Source: Paramacrobiotus metropolitanus
Taxonomy: Eukaryota > Tardigrada > Eutardigrada > Parachela > Macrobiotidae
Direction: 5' to 3'
NCBI RefSeq assembly: GCF_019649055.1
Contig: NW_026570378.1
Location: forward strand, 62,001 to 126,000
Length of the DNA: 64,000 nt
Made by a program: the position numbers and the translations under genes. The stretch's first letter is position 1, and every line of letters begins with the position of its first letter. The notes beneath the pieces are model-generated. The model was not told the DNA's origin. It made no database searches and saw only the letters and a program-made list of their open reading frames with translations. This document shows, one piece after another, positions 12,286 to 22,632 of this stretch.

Positions 12286-13273
12286 ATGAAGTGGCTTTCT
12301 GTTATTTTATTGGTTGTTTGCACAGTGCAGTGCGCACCATCCGGGCAAGAGAATTCATCCAGAGACGTGGACTGTGCGGCACTAGAGGAGTCGTGTACAG
12401 AGTACTGGAATTATTGGCTCATCGGCGACGATTTCATTCAAAACCTACCTTGGCCCCTAACCGCCCAAGATATCAGTCGGTACACTCCCTTAACGCAAGA
12501 GTACTGCCGGTAAGCGATATCAAACAGCTAAAAAAGTTAAACATTATTATACACGTTCCGATATCATGCCTGTTATTACATTTATTGTTACTATAACACA
12601 TTTAGGACAATTATGACATCTTATTTTTCGCTGATCCTGTTCTTTCGAAACAACACTTTATTACGATATTAATTTTTATCTTCTACAAAACCAAGTCGCG
12701 AGTTTACACCGTACTGTTAAGTAAATATTTATTAATGTTTTGTAACAGTAATTTGACAATTTCAGAAATGCCAAAGGAGCGGGATCTTGTGTTCGCGATA
12801 TGATTTCTAATTGTCAGCACATATCAACTGCCACCACCTTTCGCGACAAATCGGCTCAAGGCGAATCATATACCGCTCTGGGGAATTTATGCGAATCGGT
12901 AGACGCCCTACAGTTTTTCGCTGTGCAGGAATGCGTACGAAGAAAAAGCATGGCAGATGTCATCGAATTCGAGCCCCAGGGAACCGAGAATCAGTCACGG
13001 GATGCCTTTTATTCACAACTTTGCACGTACGTGATCAACATAAATTATAGTCACCTTATTTCAATGAGTAAATAAGAACTCCTTCTCATACATACAATCT
13101 CGTTGTCTCGTGTTTGTAGAAACATGAAGAATATTGCCGACAAACTGAAAGTGAACGGTTTCGAAAGAGACAACATTGCGGAAAAGTGTGGGCTGGACGC
13201 TGCACCGGTGTTAAGTACGGGATTTGAAAAGTTTTATATCGCGTACGATTGTCCTCGGCGTATGCAAGGGTAA
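12286..13273 (+). CDS. Small cysteine-rich secreted protein, copy 2
   Basis: Exons are 12286-12509, 12766-13026 and 13120-13273, coding for 212 aa. A signal peptide (MKWLSVILLVVCTVQCAPS) is followed by the same block order as in copy 1: LEESCTEYWNYWLIGDDF, LPWPLTAQDISRYTPL, GSCVRDMISNCQH, NLCESVDALQFFAVQEC and EKCGLDAAPVLSTGFEKFYI. Splice sites and phases are identical to copy 1 (CG|GTAAGC, AC|GTACGT). A candidate poly(A) signal AATAAA lies at 13461-13466. The promoter-proximal 50 bp (gtacacc, acgcaaa, agcagtg blocks) is conserved with copy 1, so the two are probably regulated alike. Function is unknown. Confidence 0.77.
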
Positions 13274-14327
13274 TGATGATAAAGTATAAAAAGTGCTGTT
13301 ACGTTATGATATTATTGGTCCGTCTCTGAGGCTCTCTGCTAGCCAGCATAAGCGAGTACATTTCTTTTGTCCATCTACATAGACTTTACTCGTGAGCCCG
13401 ACCATTAGAATATACACTGTATCATTCTTTCTATGAACGGCCGAGCAAAGTTAGTGTTGCAATAAAGATAAAAAACTACTTGATATGGAACCTGATTTCG
13501 CGACCCTGCTTCTCGCTTCGTAATCTGATCATTCTGGCCTGTATAAGACCTTGTGTCTTTTGTTATTTCTTGTTCCAGTTAAATCCAGCCTATATGCACC
13601 GGGCCATTTCGTCCCTTGCGGAGAGCTGATTAAGCAGCTCGATTTGAGGGGTTCTTGTGAAGACTACAGAGGTAGTAATATCATTATGTGGGCGAAAGAC
13701 ATAACAGAGCACAAAATTTAATGCTCTGACGAGGTCGTACAATATGAATAATCGCGACATCGATCATGTCAAAAAAGAAATCAACAACAAAACAACAACT
13801 TATTAACAGCCGCCATATTATCAAAAAAGCCGGTATACATAAACCTTGATCGAGATGCAGAGCAGTTTTAATTTTTGCGACCAACCGCATCCAGCGGAGC
13901 ATTTGAATGCTACCGACATAGCGACCTAATCTTTGGGTGAAACTAGGACGGGATTGCAATGGGATTGGGGTTTGCGCATTTCATACCGTCAACGTGAAAA
14001 GGTAATTGACCGCACCATTGAAAAAGGTTCGCGCCAGTCGGAATCTCGGCAAAGCAGCGAAGCATTCTTTACATAAAGCAGGAAAACGTTCTTCACGACC
14101 GTATGCGCACACCCTACACTTAGAGTCATCAAAACGTAAAACAGCGCGTAGAACAGCACAAAGGCAACACTTAACGTTCCGTAAAAAGTAAACAGGTACT
14201 CTGTATAACAGTGCCATAAACTGCGCTCATAAACTTCGGCTTTTCACAGCCCGCCATTACCGATCGGGACGATTTACGGCACAATCAGCTTATACTTCCG
14301 GCAATTTCGATATGTAGTTGCTAACTT
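13274..14327. other. Intergenic region with poly(A) signal
   Basis: AATAAA at 13461-13466 probably ends the preceding transcript. A minus-strand open frame at 13981-14217 contains several cysteines but has no recognisable domain or paralogue, so I do not call it. Nothing else is seen. Confidence 0.35.
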
Positions 14328-14944
14328 GCTATAATAATAATCAAATATTTAATGTTAATTGCCTAGCCTGGTGGTAATACGTCTGGCTTTAGATTGTATG
14401 TCCTGGATTCGGTTCCTAGGTGGGTAACTTTTATCTCATAAAATCAAACCAAAAAATGTATATAATTTTCAAAATTAAACAAAAAAATTTTCCAATAGCC
14501 TAAACACCTAAAGGTTTTCACCTTAGGGTTAAAGTCTCCTTTACTGGAGTTTGGCTACTGTAGTTGCTATAATAATAATCAAATATTTAATGTTAATTGC
14601 CTAGCCTGGTGGTAGCACGTCTGGCTTTAGATTGTATGTCCTGGATTCGATTCCTAGGTGGGTAACTTTTATCTCATAAAATCAAACCAAAAAAAGTATA
14701 TAATTTTCAAAATTAAACAAAAAAATTTTCCAATAGCCTAAACACCTAAAGGTTATCAACTTAGGGTTAAAGTCTCATTTACTGGAGTTTGGCTACTGTA
14801 GTTGCTATAATAACAATCAAATATTTAATGTTAATTGCCTAGCCTGGTGGTAGTACGTCTGGCTTTAGATTGTATGTCCTGGATTCGATTCCTAGGTGGG
14901 TAACTTTTATCTCATAAAATCAAACCAAAAAATGTATATAATTT
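14328..14944 (+). repeat. 238-bp tandem array carrying a tRNA-like element
   Basis: The unit repeats with a period of exactly 238 bp, starting at 14328, 14566 and 14804; the third copy stops after about 140 bp. Each copy contains a 69-nt tRNA-like segment (14359-14427, 14597-14665, 14835-14903). Its ends TTGCCTA and TGGGTAA pair as a 7-bp acceptor stem, with an A-box-like TAGCCTGGTGG, a B-box-like GATTCGATTCC and a T-arm CCTGG/CTAGG. The anticodon stem no longer pairs. The copies differ by only a few bases, so the amplification is recent. It fits a tRNA-derived SINE or a tandem tRNA pseudogene array. Confidence 0.7.
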
Positions 14945-15604
14945 AAATATATAACTGTCTATCTGTCTGATTTTTAATCAGCATTCAGTCTTGGCCGGTG
15001 AGCTAAATCAATACCATCTACTAGTATCTATCTTTTTTATTAGTTAAATCGAATGTAGTGTCACGTACTGTTTACTGAATTATTAAGCAGTGAAATAAAT
15101 CCTAAAAATGCATTAAATTTTTTGCGGAACAGTCATAGCTAGAACCCTGCTTCCCTGTTTGTGCAGCCGTGATTTGACCAACACCAGTTCAACTAGCGTA
15201 GTTCAACTTTGTGGTGTGCGTGGGTCGAGTATTTTGCTGTCTCCATAGGAAAAGCATTGTTGCTTAGGCAGGATAAGGTCTCGAATTTTTTGAATGAAAA
15301 GGTCTCAGCTGTTTCAGTTATCAATGAAATTTTGGTCCATCTCTTTTAGAACGCTGAAAGCCATCATTTTACATATACGCGTACATGCTTTGATAAGCGA
15401 TCGAAATAGTGGCGAGCGCTAATACCCTACTTGACAGCTAAAAATTAATATCAAAAGCATCAATGTTGACATCTGTATTTTGGGTATTTAGGAAGTTAAT
15501 GTTTAGTGCAAATGTAAGCCCCCAGCCTCGTTGTTGAATAATTTGAACCGTTACTAGTACTTATATTTATTAAATCAGGATGGCATTTTTCAGCTGACGA
15601 ATGC
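14945..15604. other. AT-rich intergenic sequence
   Basis: I see no gene, repeat or site that I can support here. Confidence 0.3.
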
Positions 15605-15945
15605 AGTTAGTATTCATACTACTCAAGCCCCATCTCATTCGAGTGTAAGTCATCATCAGAAATTTTCCCCCCATGCCATTTTTCAACTAAAAACCAACAT
15701 TTCCAAAACCAACATTTCAGTATGTTATAATTTTTCTACATAATTAAGAGGAGCTTTTTCATGGCTCAGTTGCAATCAACCGGCAGCCGCTGCACCATTA
15801 ACGGTGCACGTGTGCTATATACTGTACACACAACACCTGGACGACAGGGCATGGGAGGTCTCCTCGGCGGCCACGGTGACCTCGGCGATCACTTCGATGG
15901 TAACGAGCGTGTTGGTGGTGGCAGCCTTCTGTGCTGACTTCTGGG
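15605..15945 (-). pseudogene. Relic of the CBM14-gene 3' exon and 3' flank
   Basis: This segment aligns base for base in blocks with 37055-37455, the last exon and downstream flank of the chitin-binding gene at 37198-38479. Shared blocks include the caaccggcagc/ccaccggcagc segment, ggtctcctcggcggcca and ggtgacctcggcgatcac, in the same orientation. The central alanine/threonine-rich part is missing and replaced by about 50 unrelated bases. No reading frame survives, so this is a degenerate duplicate. Confidence 0.7.
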
Positions 15946-15948
15946 CTT

Positions 15949-16041
15949 AATGGCATCGAAAGAGAAGCCATAACGGGAGGGTGTGGGTTGGACGGAGCAC
16001 AGGTGTTAAGTAATGGCTCTACGGATAAATCAGCCTTCTAG
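15949..16041 (+). pseudogene. Relic of exon 3 of the cysteine-rich secreted gene
   Basis: The frame reads NGIEREAITGGCGLDGAQVL and ends in TAG at 16039. It parallels NGFERDNIAEKCGLDAAPVL in exon 3 of the copy at 12286-13273. No exon 1 or 2, splice site or signal peptide accompanies it. It abuts the CBM14-gene relic directly. Confidence 0.65.
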
Positions 16042-16384
16042 AAGGAGACCGGCGTTTCTCTTGACTGCATTAACCTAAGTTAACAATAAATCGCTAACTT
16101 CTATTATCGATTTTAGAAACCACGGGGTAATTTTGATTGCTTACGTCTCTAATGCAGCAATGCCGGTGAATGGAGGCAAACGAAAATGTCAATGTTATTA
16201 AAATGATGCCCAAAATTATGATAGTTTGCCGAGATACTACGTACATTGTACAGTACAGCTCTGACCAGTGTGTATTCACTTTTCACTGGCTAGAGTATGA
16301 TTGTAAGTAGGAAGCAGAGTAAGTACGAAGTCGCTGCTCTACCTAGGCAAAAGAAATTAACCTGCAAAATTATTCTGTTGTTCA

Positions 16385-17607
16385 GCGCTTGTAGCCGGCA
16401 GGAAGGTGGACGGGTGGATGTTGGATGTTCAATGAAATCGTATCCACCTTTTTACCAAAGGGCCGCAGGTTGAAGGACGAATCTCCACCTTTTTTGTAAA
16501 GGTTATCCACCTGCCGAAGGTCGGCCGGAAATTGGTGGATGCTCCGGAAATTGGTGGATCTCTTGAAAGAGAATGCTGCGTGCAAAATATAAAAGCACGA
16601 AATTATTTCAACTGACGATTTTCTTCGGTATGAAGCAGTTTTACTTTCCCCTTCCACTTTTTGGATATCCAGTTCAAAATAAGCAACCGAATAATGAATT
16701 TTCCATAATGATTATCAATAACTTCGCCACGACCAGAATTTTATCGGCACAATCGGGTTATCCTTTCCTAACGGCGACCCAGTGCCGGACAAAATCACAG
16801 AACTTACAAAAGCAAAGATTTTCCGCTCGAAGTTATCAAGACGATTTTGCAGCTTATTAAAATTCGGAAATCTCAAATCTAATAAACCGTTACCCAAAAT
16901 TCCAAGAACTATACGAGCCAAATTCTGGGGAAAACTACATGTCATCCAGTGGAAGAACGGTGGAATGATTTTCCATGTCCTGGTTACATAGCGATCGAGA
17001 GTCGAGACTGTCTGATGTCGGCGATGCATTAGAAACTTATAATAAATTAGAAATTATTGAAACTTGATTGTCGAAAGTGATTTCTTGATTTTTCGATCCA
17101 CTTTTTAAGGATTGCATTGGACATATAAAAACAGAATCTGCTCCACACAGATAAAAATCGCCGGTTAAAATAAATGTTTTTAATCGAAGTTTTAGTTTTA
17201 GTTGCCCACAGTGCAGTTAATTACTGTAATTACTGTAGTGTACTGTAGGCGCGCGACGAGATTGCAATGATTGCGACGAGCGTGTGCGATGATTTCCGTA
17301 TACCAGACTCTGTGGTGCAATCTGGTCGCGCGGCTACATTGAGTGCTGGTACGGAGATGCGTGCAGACCAAGGGACTAAAACGTACATTTATGGTAACTG
17401 TTATTAATTCTGTAAGTAAAAACTCGTCCACCAACCTGCCGATTTTCGGCGGAAAGGTGGATGGATTACCTTTAAGAAAATGTAGATGTCCCCCCGCAGA
17501 TTGGTGGATGCCGGATGGCTCATCCACCATTCTGCCGACCTTCGGCAGAAAGGTGGATGCGATTTCACTGAACATACACCAACCACCTTCCTGTCGGCTA
17601 CAAGCGC
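16385..17607. mobile_element. Foldback-like TIR element with TTCA target duplication
   Basis: Imperfect terminal inverted repeats of about 180 bp lie at 16385-16560 and 17425-17607. They begin gcgcttgtagcc and end ggctacaagcgc, and are full of short ggtggat / atccacc words. The flanks read TTCA at 16381-16384 and TTCA at 17608-17611, a plausible 4-bp target duplication. No internal transposase is recognised, so it is non-autonomous. Confidence 0.65.
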
Positions 17608-17611
17608 TTCA

Positions 17612-18256
17612 GTACAAGAAAAATGTTTGGAGACGGAAGGTAATTTACCGTAATTACAAGATGTTTCGTTTATCTCAGACTGCGAATATGACATAGTGAA
17701 AATTTAATGTCGTTACGAGAATCGCCGAAAAAATTGTAATTATTATTATGTTTTTTACAAATCCGTTTATTACACCCATATGTTTGTGACGCCCATGGAA
17801 AGAAAGGTTGGTATACCATAGGAATCCTATGATAGGATGATAATCTTACACGTACATTTTAATGGTCTGCCTGATCCTAGGGACAAATTAGATGGATAGC
17901 TTCCCTCAGAGCGTCTGGTCAACGCAGAATATGGTAAGCGAGTATGGTCGTAGAACTGCTCCGTACTCTTCGAGCTTTGTTAGCTTTGTTAGTTAGCACA
18001 CTATGAACGCAACCTCGTTCGTGGTGCGCAGTCGATTGAGCAGGCTGCGATCATCCCGTTTCAACCTTTTGTTTCCTTGTGGACAAGAAAATACTTAACG
18101 CTAGCATTTGGGTCTATACAACCAAATAAGTTTGATACCTAACGGAAGCTTCGTTATGATGTACAATAATGTACGGAGCGATGTAAGGTTATGCATGTGT
18201 AATGTAAAGTAATGTACAGAGTGTGCATTATATCTTTAGGCCGTCCATGTTTTGCT
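17612..18256. other. Intergenic sequence
   Basis: No gene is supportable. The second copy of the dispersed 45-bp fragment also present at 224-269 lies at about 18036-18085, and short agtaatgtac/tgtacaataatgtac words cluster at 18160-18220. Confidence 0.35.
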
Positions 18257-18460
18257 ATGGTCGGCGACGTTCACCGGTGTCGTACATGTGTATGTAGCAT
18301 ACATGGCGATCCAACGCAATCATTGGAAAACGGCTCCACACCGTCGACCACCTTGGAAACAGACTGGGATTACGAACTCATGTTTCTGTACATCTTCGCC
18401 ATCGTCATATTTCAGCTGAAATATGTTGCTCGTTGCTATTTGCATGCATGGGACCGGTGA
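18257..18460 (+). CDS. Possible small single-pass membrane protein
   Basis: The frame from the ATG at 18257 (MVGDVHRCRTCVCSIHGD...) runs 67 codons to TGA. It holds a polar serine/threonine region and one clear hydrophobic helix, ELMFLYIFAIVIFQLKYVA. Composition looks coding. No homologue is recognised, and it may instead be the last exon of a longer gene, since TGTAG just before CATACATGG could act as an acceptor. Support is weak. Confidence 0.25.
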   Translation: MVGDVHRCRTCVCSIHGDPTQSLENGSTPSTTLETDWDYELMFLYIFAIVIFQLKYVARCYLHAWDR

Positions 18461-18605
18461 CTACGACGCTCCAAACGGAACGCCAAAGCCGTAACCGTTT
18501 CTTATGTTTAACATGACCATAGCAAAACCGTTTCTACCGTAACAGTAAAAACTGGCGAATACAGTACAGAACGCAAAAGTACAGTAGTTACGAGTGCACA
18601 GTGTA

Positions 18606-19682
18606 TCAGATTACGACGGCAACATTTGGAATGGCGTTCGGAGTCTTTGCGCTTTCCGTAGCGGCGGCTGGCAGCTGAGCCCTGTCGCTAGATGTCCCGA
18701 CTTCGTTATTATTCGTTCTGCTGCAGAATCGACGAACATAATTCCGTACACCGCCAATGGTAAGACAGAAAAAAAGCGGATCCAAAATAGATTCCACGTT
18801 ATACAGATTGGACGCGGCTTGGTAAAAGGTTGGGCTCAACTTAACAGTGGGAAAATTACTGGCAATAGTATAAAAGCACATAATCGGCATCCAAGACACC
18901 ATGGTACTGAATGTATACAGCGTCAGCAGTATGAACGGACGGTGGATAGCTTCCTGTCTCCCGTCGGGCCGACGTCGTTCTGGATTATTAACCCTTCTCA
19001 TCCGTCGTCGGGACAGCATTTTCCACAGTAGAGGTGGATAGACGACAGTAACGCCCACACAAGGTACGTCGTATATCAAAATAGATGTAAAATAATTCAG
19101 AACAAACTGGCGGTCGGTATTGAGCCGACATCCTTTTTCCAGTGGTAAACGGTAGTACAGGTGATCGCGTATCAGTTGCGGCAGCATGAAAATATGCACA
19201 TAAAACACCACAGCGCCGCACAAGATGCCAGCAGTAGTGCGATTATGGCGGGCACGGTAAGAGATGGGCCCGAACAATGCCCAGGTGCGATTCAGTGTGA
19301 TCACCCAGTGAAGGTTGTAAACCAAAGGGGCTAGCATGTATAAAGAATAAAGGCGCACGGTGCACAGGGAATTACCCAGCCACAATGTTCCGTAAATATC
19401 CGCAAGGGCGAGTAGCGTACGATCCGTACTCACAAACACTACATTACTGCACATCAAGGCCACAATGTACATGTTGAACGGTGTTCGCAATGATGCTTTG
19501 GTCAGCGTCAAGAGCAGCGCTACGATGTTGCACATGACGGCCAGGATCCCGGTGCTAGTGAGACTGTTTAATAACGCATGCCCAAGCGATGCGTTGGACG
19601 GCGGTGGAACATGCTGTGTGGTATTCATGTGGGGCATCGAGAAGCCCGACAGATTCTGAGCTGTTGTTACGTTGGAATCCAT
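18606..19682 (-). CDS. Divergent rhodopsin-class G-protein-coupled receptor
   Basis: An intronless frame of 358 aa shows seven hydrophobic segments, at about 42-60, 70-88, 105-128, 150-170, 193-216, 250-274 and 286-310. The N-terminus (1-40) carries several N-glycosylation sequons (NVT, NLS, NTT, NAS) and is probably extracellular. Class A landmarks remain in altered form: N52 in helix 1, Cys107 with Cys185 for the usual disulphide, NRT (131-133) where DRY is expected, SWMP (263-266) for CWxP, and DPLFF (301-305) for NPxxY. The helix-2 aspartate is replaced (ALMCSNVV). The ligand cannot be inferred; a peptide or chemosensory ligand is possible. The single-exon structure is common for lineage-expanded receptor families. 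The start is the first ATG and gives a full-length receptor. Confidence 0.85.
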   Translation of the reverse strand: MDSNVTTAQNLSGFSMPHMNTTQHVPPPSNASLGHALLNSLTSTGILAVMCNIVALLLTLTKASLRTPFNMYIVALMCSNVVFVSTDRTLLALADIYGTLWLGNSLCTVRLYSLYMLAPLVYNLHWVITLNRTWALFGPISYRARHNRTTAGILCGAVVFYVHIFMLPQLIRDHLYYRLPLEKGCRLNTDRQFVLNYFTSILIYDVPCVGVTVVYPPLLWKMLSRRRMRRVNNPERRRPDGRQEAIHRPFILLTLYTFSTMVSWMPIMCFYTIASNFPTVKLSPTFYQAASNLYNVESILDPLFFCLTIGGVRNYVRRFCSRTNNNEVGTSSDRAQLPAAATESAKTPNAIPNVAVVI

Positions 19683-22632
19683 TTACGGCGGCTCAAGTGT
19701 TTACCTTGAGCGGTTAATGAACAATGTGGGTCGTTTGTAGCTTAAATACAGGGATGGTACTTAACTGGTAAGTGAGACTGGAAATTAAAGCAAAAAAAGT
19801 CAGTGCGGTAACTTATTCGTAAACTTCATTGCTTCTACTCACCGCAGCGAGGCGCTACAAAATTTAATAAGCCTTCACCGATAATCTAAACTTTTGTTTG
19901 TCGCCTCGAGAGCACGATGTAACAATTTTCCAGCTCCACAATCTTGAGTTTCTCGGGCAAACAATTGTTGTTTCCGACGACTACGCAGACGACACTGCAG
20001 CGACTACGCCGCGCTCTTATTATAAAAACTAAAAGTTAGTAAGTCGCTTGTTACGACTTGCGCGTAAATTATGTTTGTAAATTGTAGGACATAGATATTC
20101 CAAGAAAGATAGAATAATAGTAGAAAAGCAAGCCCGCTCGGTACGAATCCTAATATGATAACGTTTATCGGCGTTGCCTGGCTGAATATTGGGTCTATCG
20201 GCTGGTTATTATTGCTGCAGTGTCACGAGGGGGTTGGTATGTACAAATTTACGTATACATGCCACAAAAATTAATCCGGTTTGACGATGCAAACATGAGA
20301 TCCAACGTTAACCAGTGCTGCTCACACAACGTAACCGTAAAATTCGCTTCTTTTGGTAGTGTATCCTGCCGTAATTAATTGTGTGTTGATATGAGCATAA
20401 CTGTTCAGATTACCACAATTTTCTCCCCGCGTTACACAATCTGGCTCTTGGATCACTTCAAGCAACGCATAACACATCCCAATTAGCAGCAAGTTTGGGT
20501 GGTGAAAGATTGACACTGATGGGTTTCGCTTGAATAGTTAAGAATTGCAAAATTATGAAATATTGTTTATAAAGCTGCTGCGGTACAGTGCTGGCTGATG
20601 GTGAAGCTTGGCCGGTGTCGCATTTTGCCATTGTCACCTTGTCCGATTCATTTCCCAGCCTCTTTCTCGTTGGTCTCTCTCTTCTCCATGAGCGAGCGAA
20701 CTTCGTGACTGACTGGCCCATAAAGTCTCGCTTTGCTAAACATAGAGGGGAAACATAGAGTCTCACTTTGGTCAATTAATAGATAAGGAGGTCAGCGCAA
20801 CACTCTGAGTTAAAATTTCTTAGCTTTGACTGGTTATAGTTTATTTCGCAAAATATTAATATCAACGTTGCCATTGGTTTCTTTACTGATCCAACAACAA
20901 AGTTTATTCACATGTCTGTACATCAGGAACAACCGCCAAACTCTGCTCTGATATGTCAAAGCAAACTTTTCACAATGCATATTTAATGTGTTATCGGTTA
21001 ATATTTTAATATGTACAATGTACATGTTTCCAAAAAAATGTTTCAAAATTTCAAGGTCGCACTGACGCACGGGTTCAATCGACTGCGGCATCATGGCGGT
21101 ACGAGTCTGGTAGGAAGAATTCAAAAACAAAAATCATATGAGGCAGTTCTGAACTACGGCCGGTCTAATGGTACGTGGTGTCAGTTTCTTTTGAAATGCT
21201 CTGGTTAGTGAGATCTCAAAACTATGGGGAGGTCGCACGCGGTATATGTAGATCCTATTCTTAATACTTACTGTACTCGTTACATGTTGCATCGTATACA
21301 TCCAAGAAGCGTATGCTTTTGCGCATCGCAAAACACGTTTTTATTTTCATATGGTTTCTTATCATTTTACTGTCAAGAATTTTTGGAGATTCTTTTGTGT
21401 GAGTAGCATCCGGTTGGTAAGGTATGCCGAATGACCAAAACGTTTAAACAGTTTTTTTAGCACCAAATGCCAAACACAGCCACATGGACTGTGCTTGTTT
21501 TACACGAAGTGTGGCCCCTGAGCCCGTAGATTCCCTTTAGTCAACATCATCCACGTAGCTACATGGTTACGACACGAGTGTGACTGCTGTAGAGACTGAC
21601 AATAAGTGGAGAGCCTGTTACGGCGACTTCGACCTTTCAAGAAAGCCGTGTTATCAAAAGTCGCGCTGCCATCGCATGGCGCTTAGTTGATATACTAAAT
21701 TGTGATTGTGATCCATGCCGCCTTTAGTGAATTTTGTTTGATTAAGCTTAATTGTAACAGATTTCGCAATTCATATTTGCCAACTTAACGATTTTTAAAA
21801 GCATTTAGAGCTGATTCGTATAGACCAAAAAGCACTGAGGATTATCAGCCTACGACTATAAATAAATGCTTGAAATTATTGTAATTACTGACCGCATTGG
21901 CTTCTTGTAAAACTGCGGATCTGTCCACCACATATTTTCGGCTTTCTAATAAATACTTCACTTCGTTCTTTAAACATGACTTTTTATCAAATTTTGCATG
22001 CAGCAAGCGCTCACGCAGAATTCGCACAATCCATTACAAAGTACAGTAACGGTTGCACAAAAGAAAGTAGGCATTCACCAACCCTAAAATGTTACGGTAA
22101 TATCAATGAAATATGTACGAGACGTATAGCCGTAATAGAACTAAACGGGTGAGGTATAAAATTTAATACGATTACATTTACTCCGTTTAATTAATTATTA
22201 TGACTGCGATTACGTACGAATACCATGATTGACAGTTTCTACGTCGATTTGATCGCGTTTTGCCGGCTGGCCACGTTTTGGGCTCATTCACCGTGAACGC
22301 GCGCTCGTGCGATGAATCAATCCGGCAAAAGATTAGGATTTTTGTAGCAATGTAGGTATGTAGACGTAGTCATTTAGCCGGCACGGATTTTTGGCTATGA
22401 GCAATAACAGGGAGTCGACCTTTGCCAGGAAGTCAAACGCTGATAGCCATTGTGATCGATGCGTGACACTGCATGCTCTGTGCTGACTTTAAATATTTGC
22501 GCTAACTTTATAATAGTTAAACTGTTAAACAGTATCAAGCGAGGCGCGATACATAAGTCGTCGGACCTTACTGGCAACTATAGCCGTATAGTACGTACAT
22601 TTTTCCGGGAGTGCTGTATCATACGATTCGAT
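19683..22632. other. Large intergenic region
   Basis: About 3 kb without a supportable gene. Open frames are short, lack recognisable domains and have no paralogue in the window. Confidence 0.35.

Noticed and set aside
14359-14427. Functional tRNA gene
   Set aside because: Acceptor and T arms fit, but the anticodon stem does not pair and the unit is tandemly amplified with flanking AT-rich sequence, so a derived repeat is more likely.
16573-17029. Open frames on both strands inside the foldback-like element
   Set aside because: Both strands are open over the same stretch and neither shows a domain; this fits chance in a non-coding interior.
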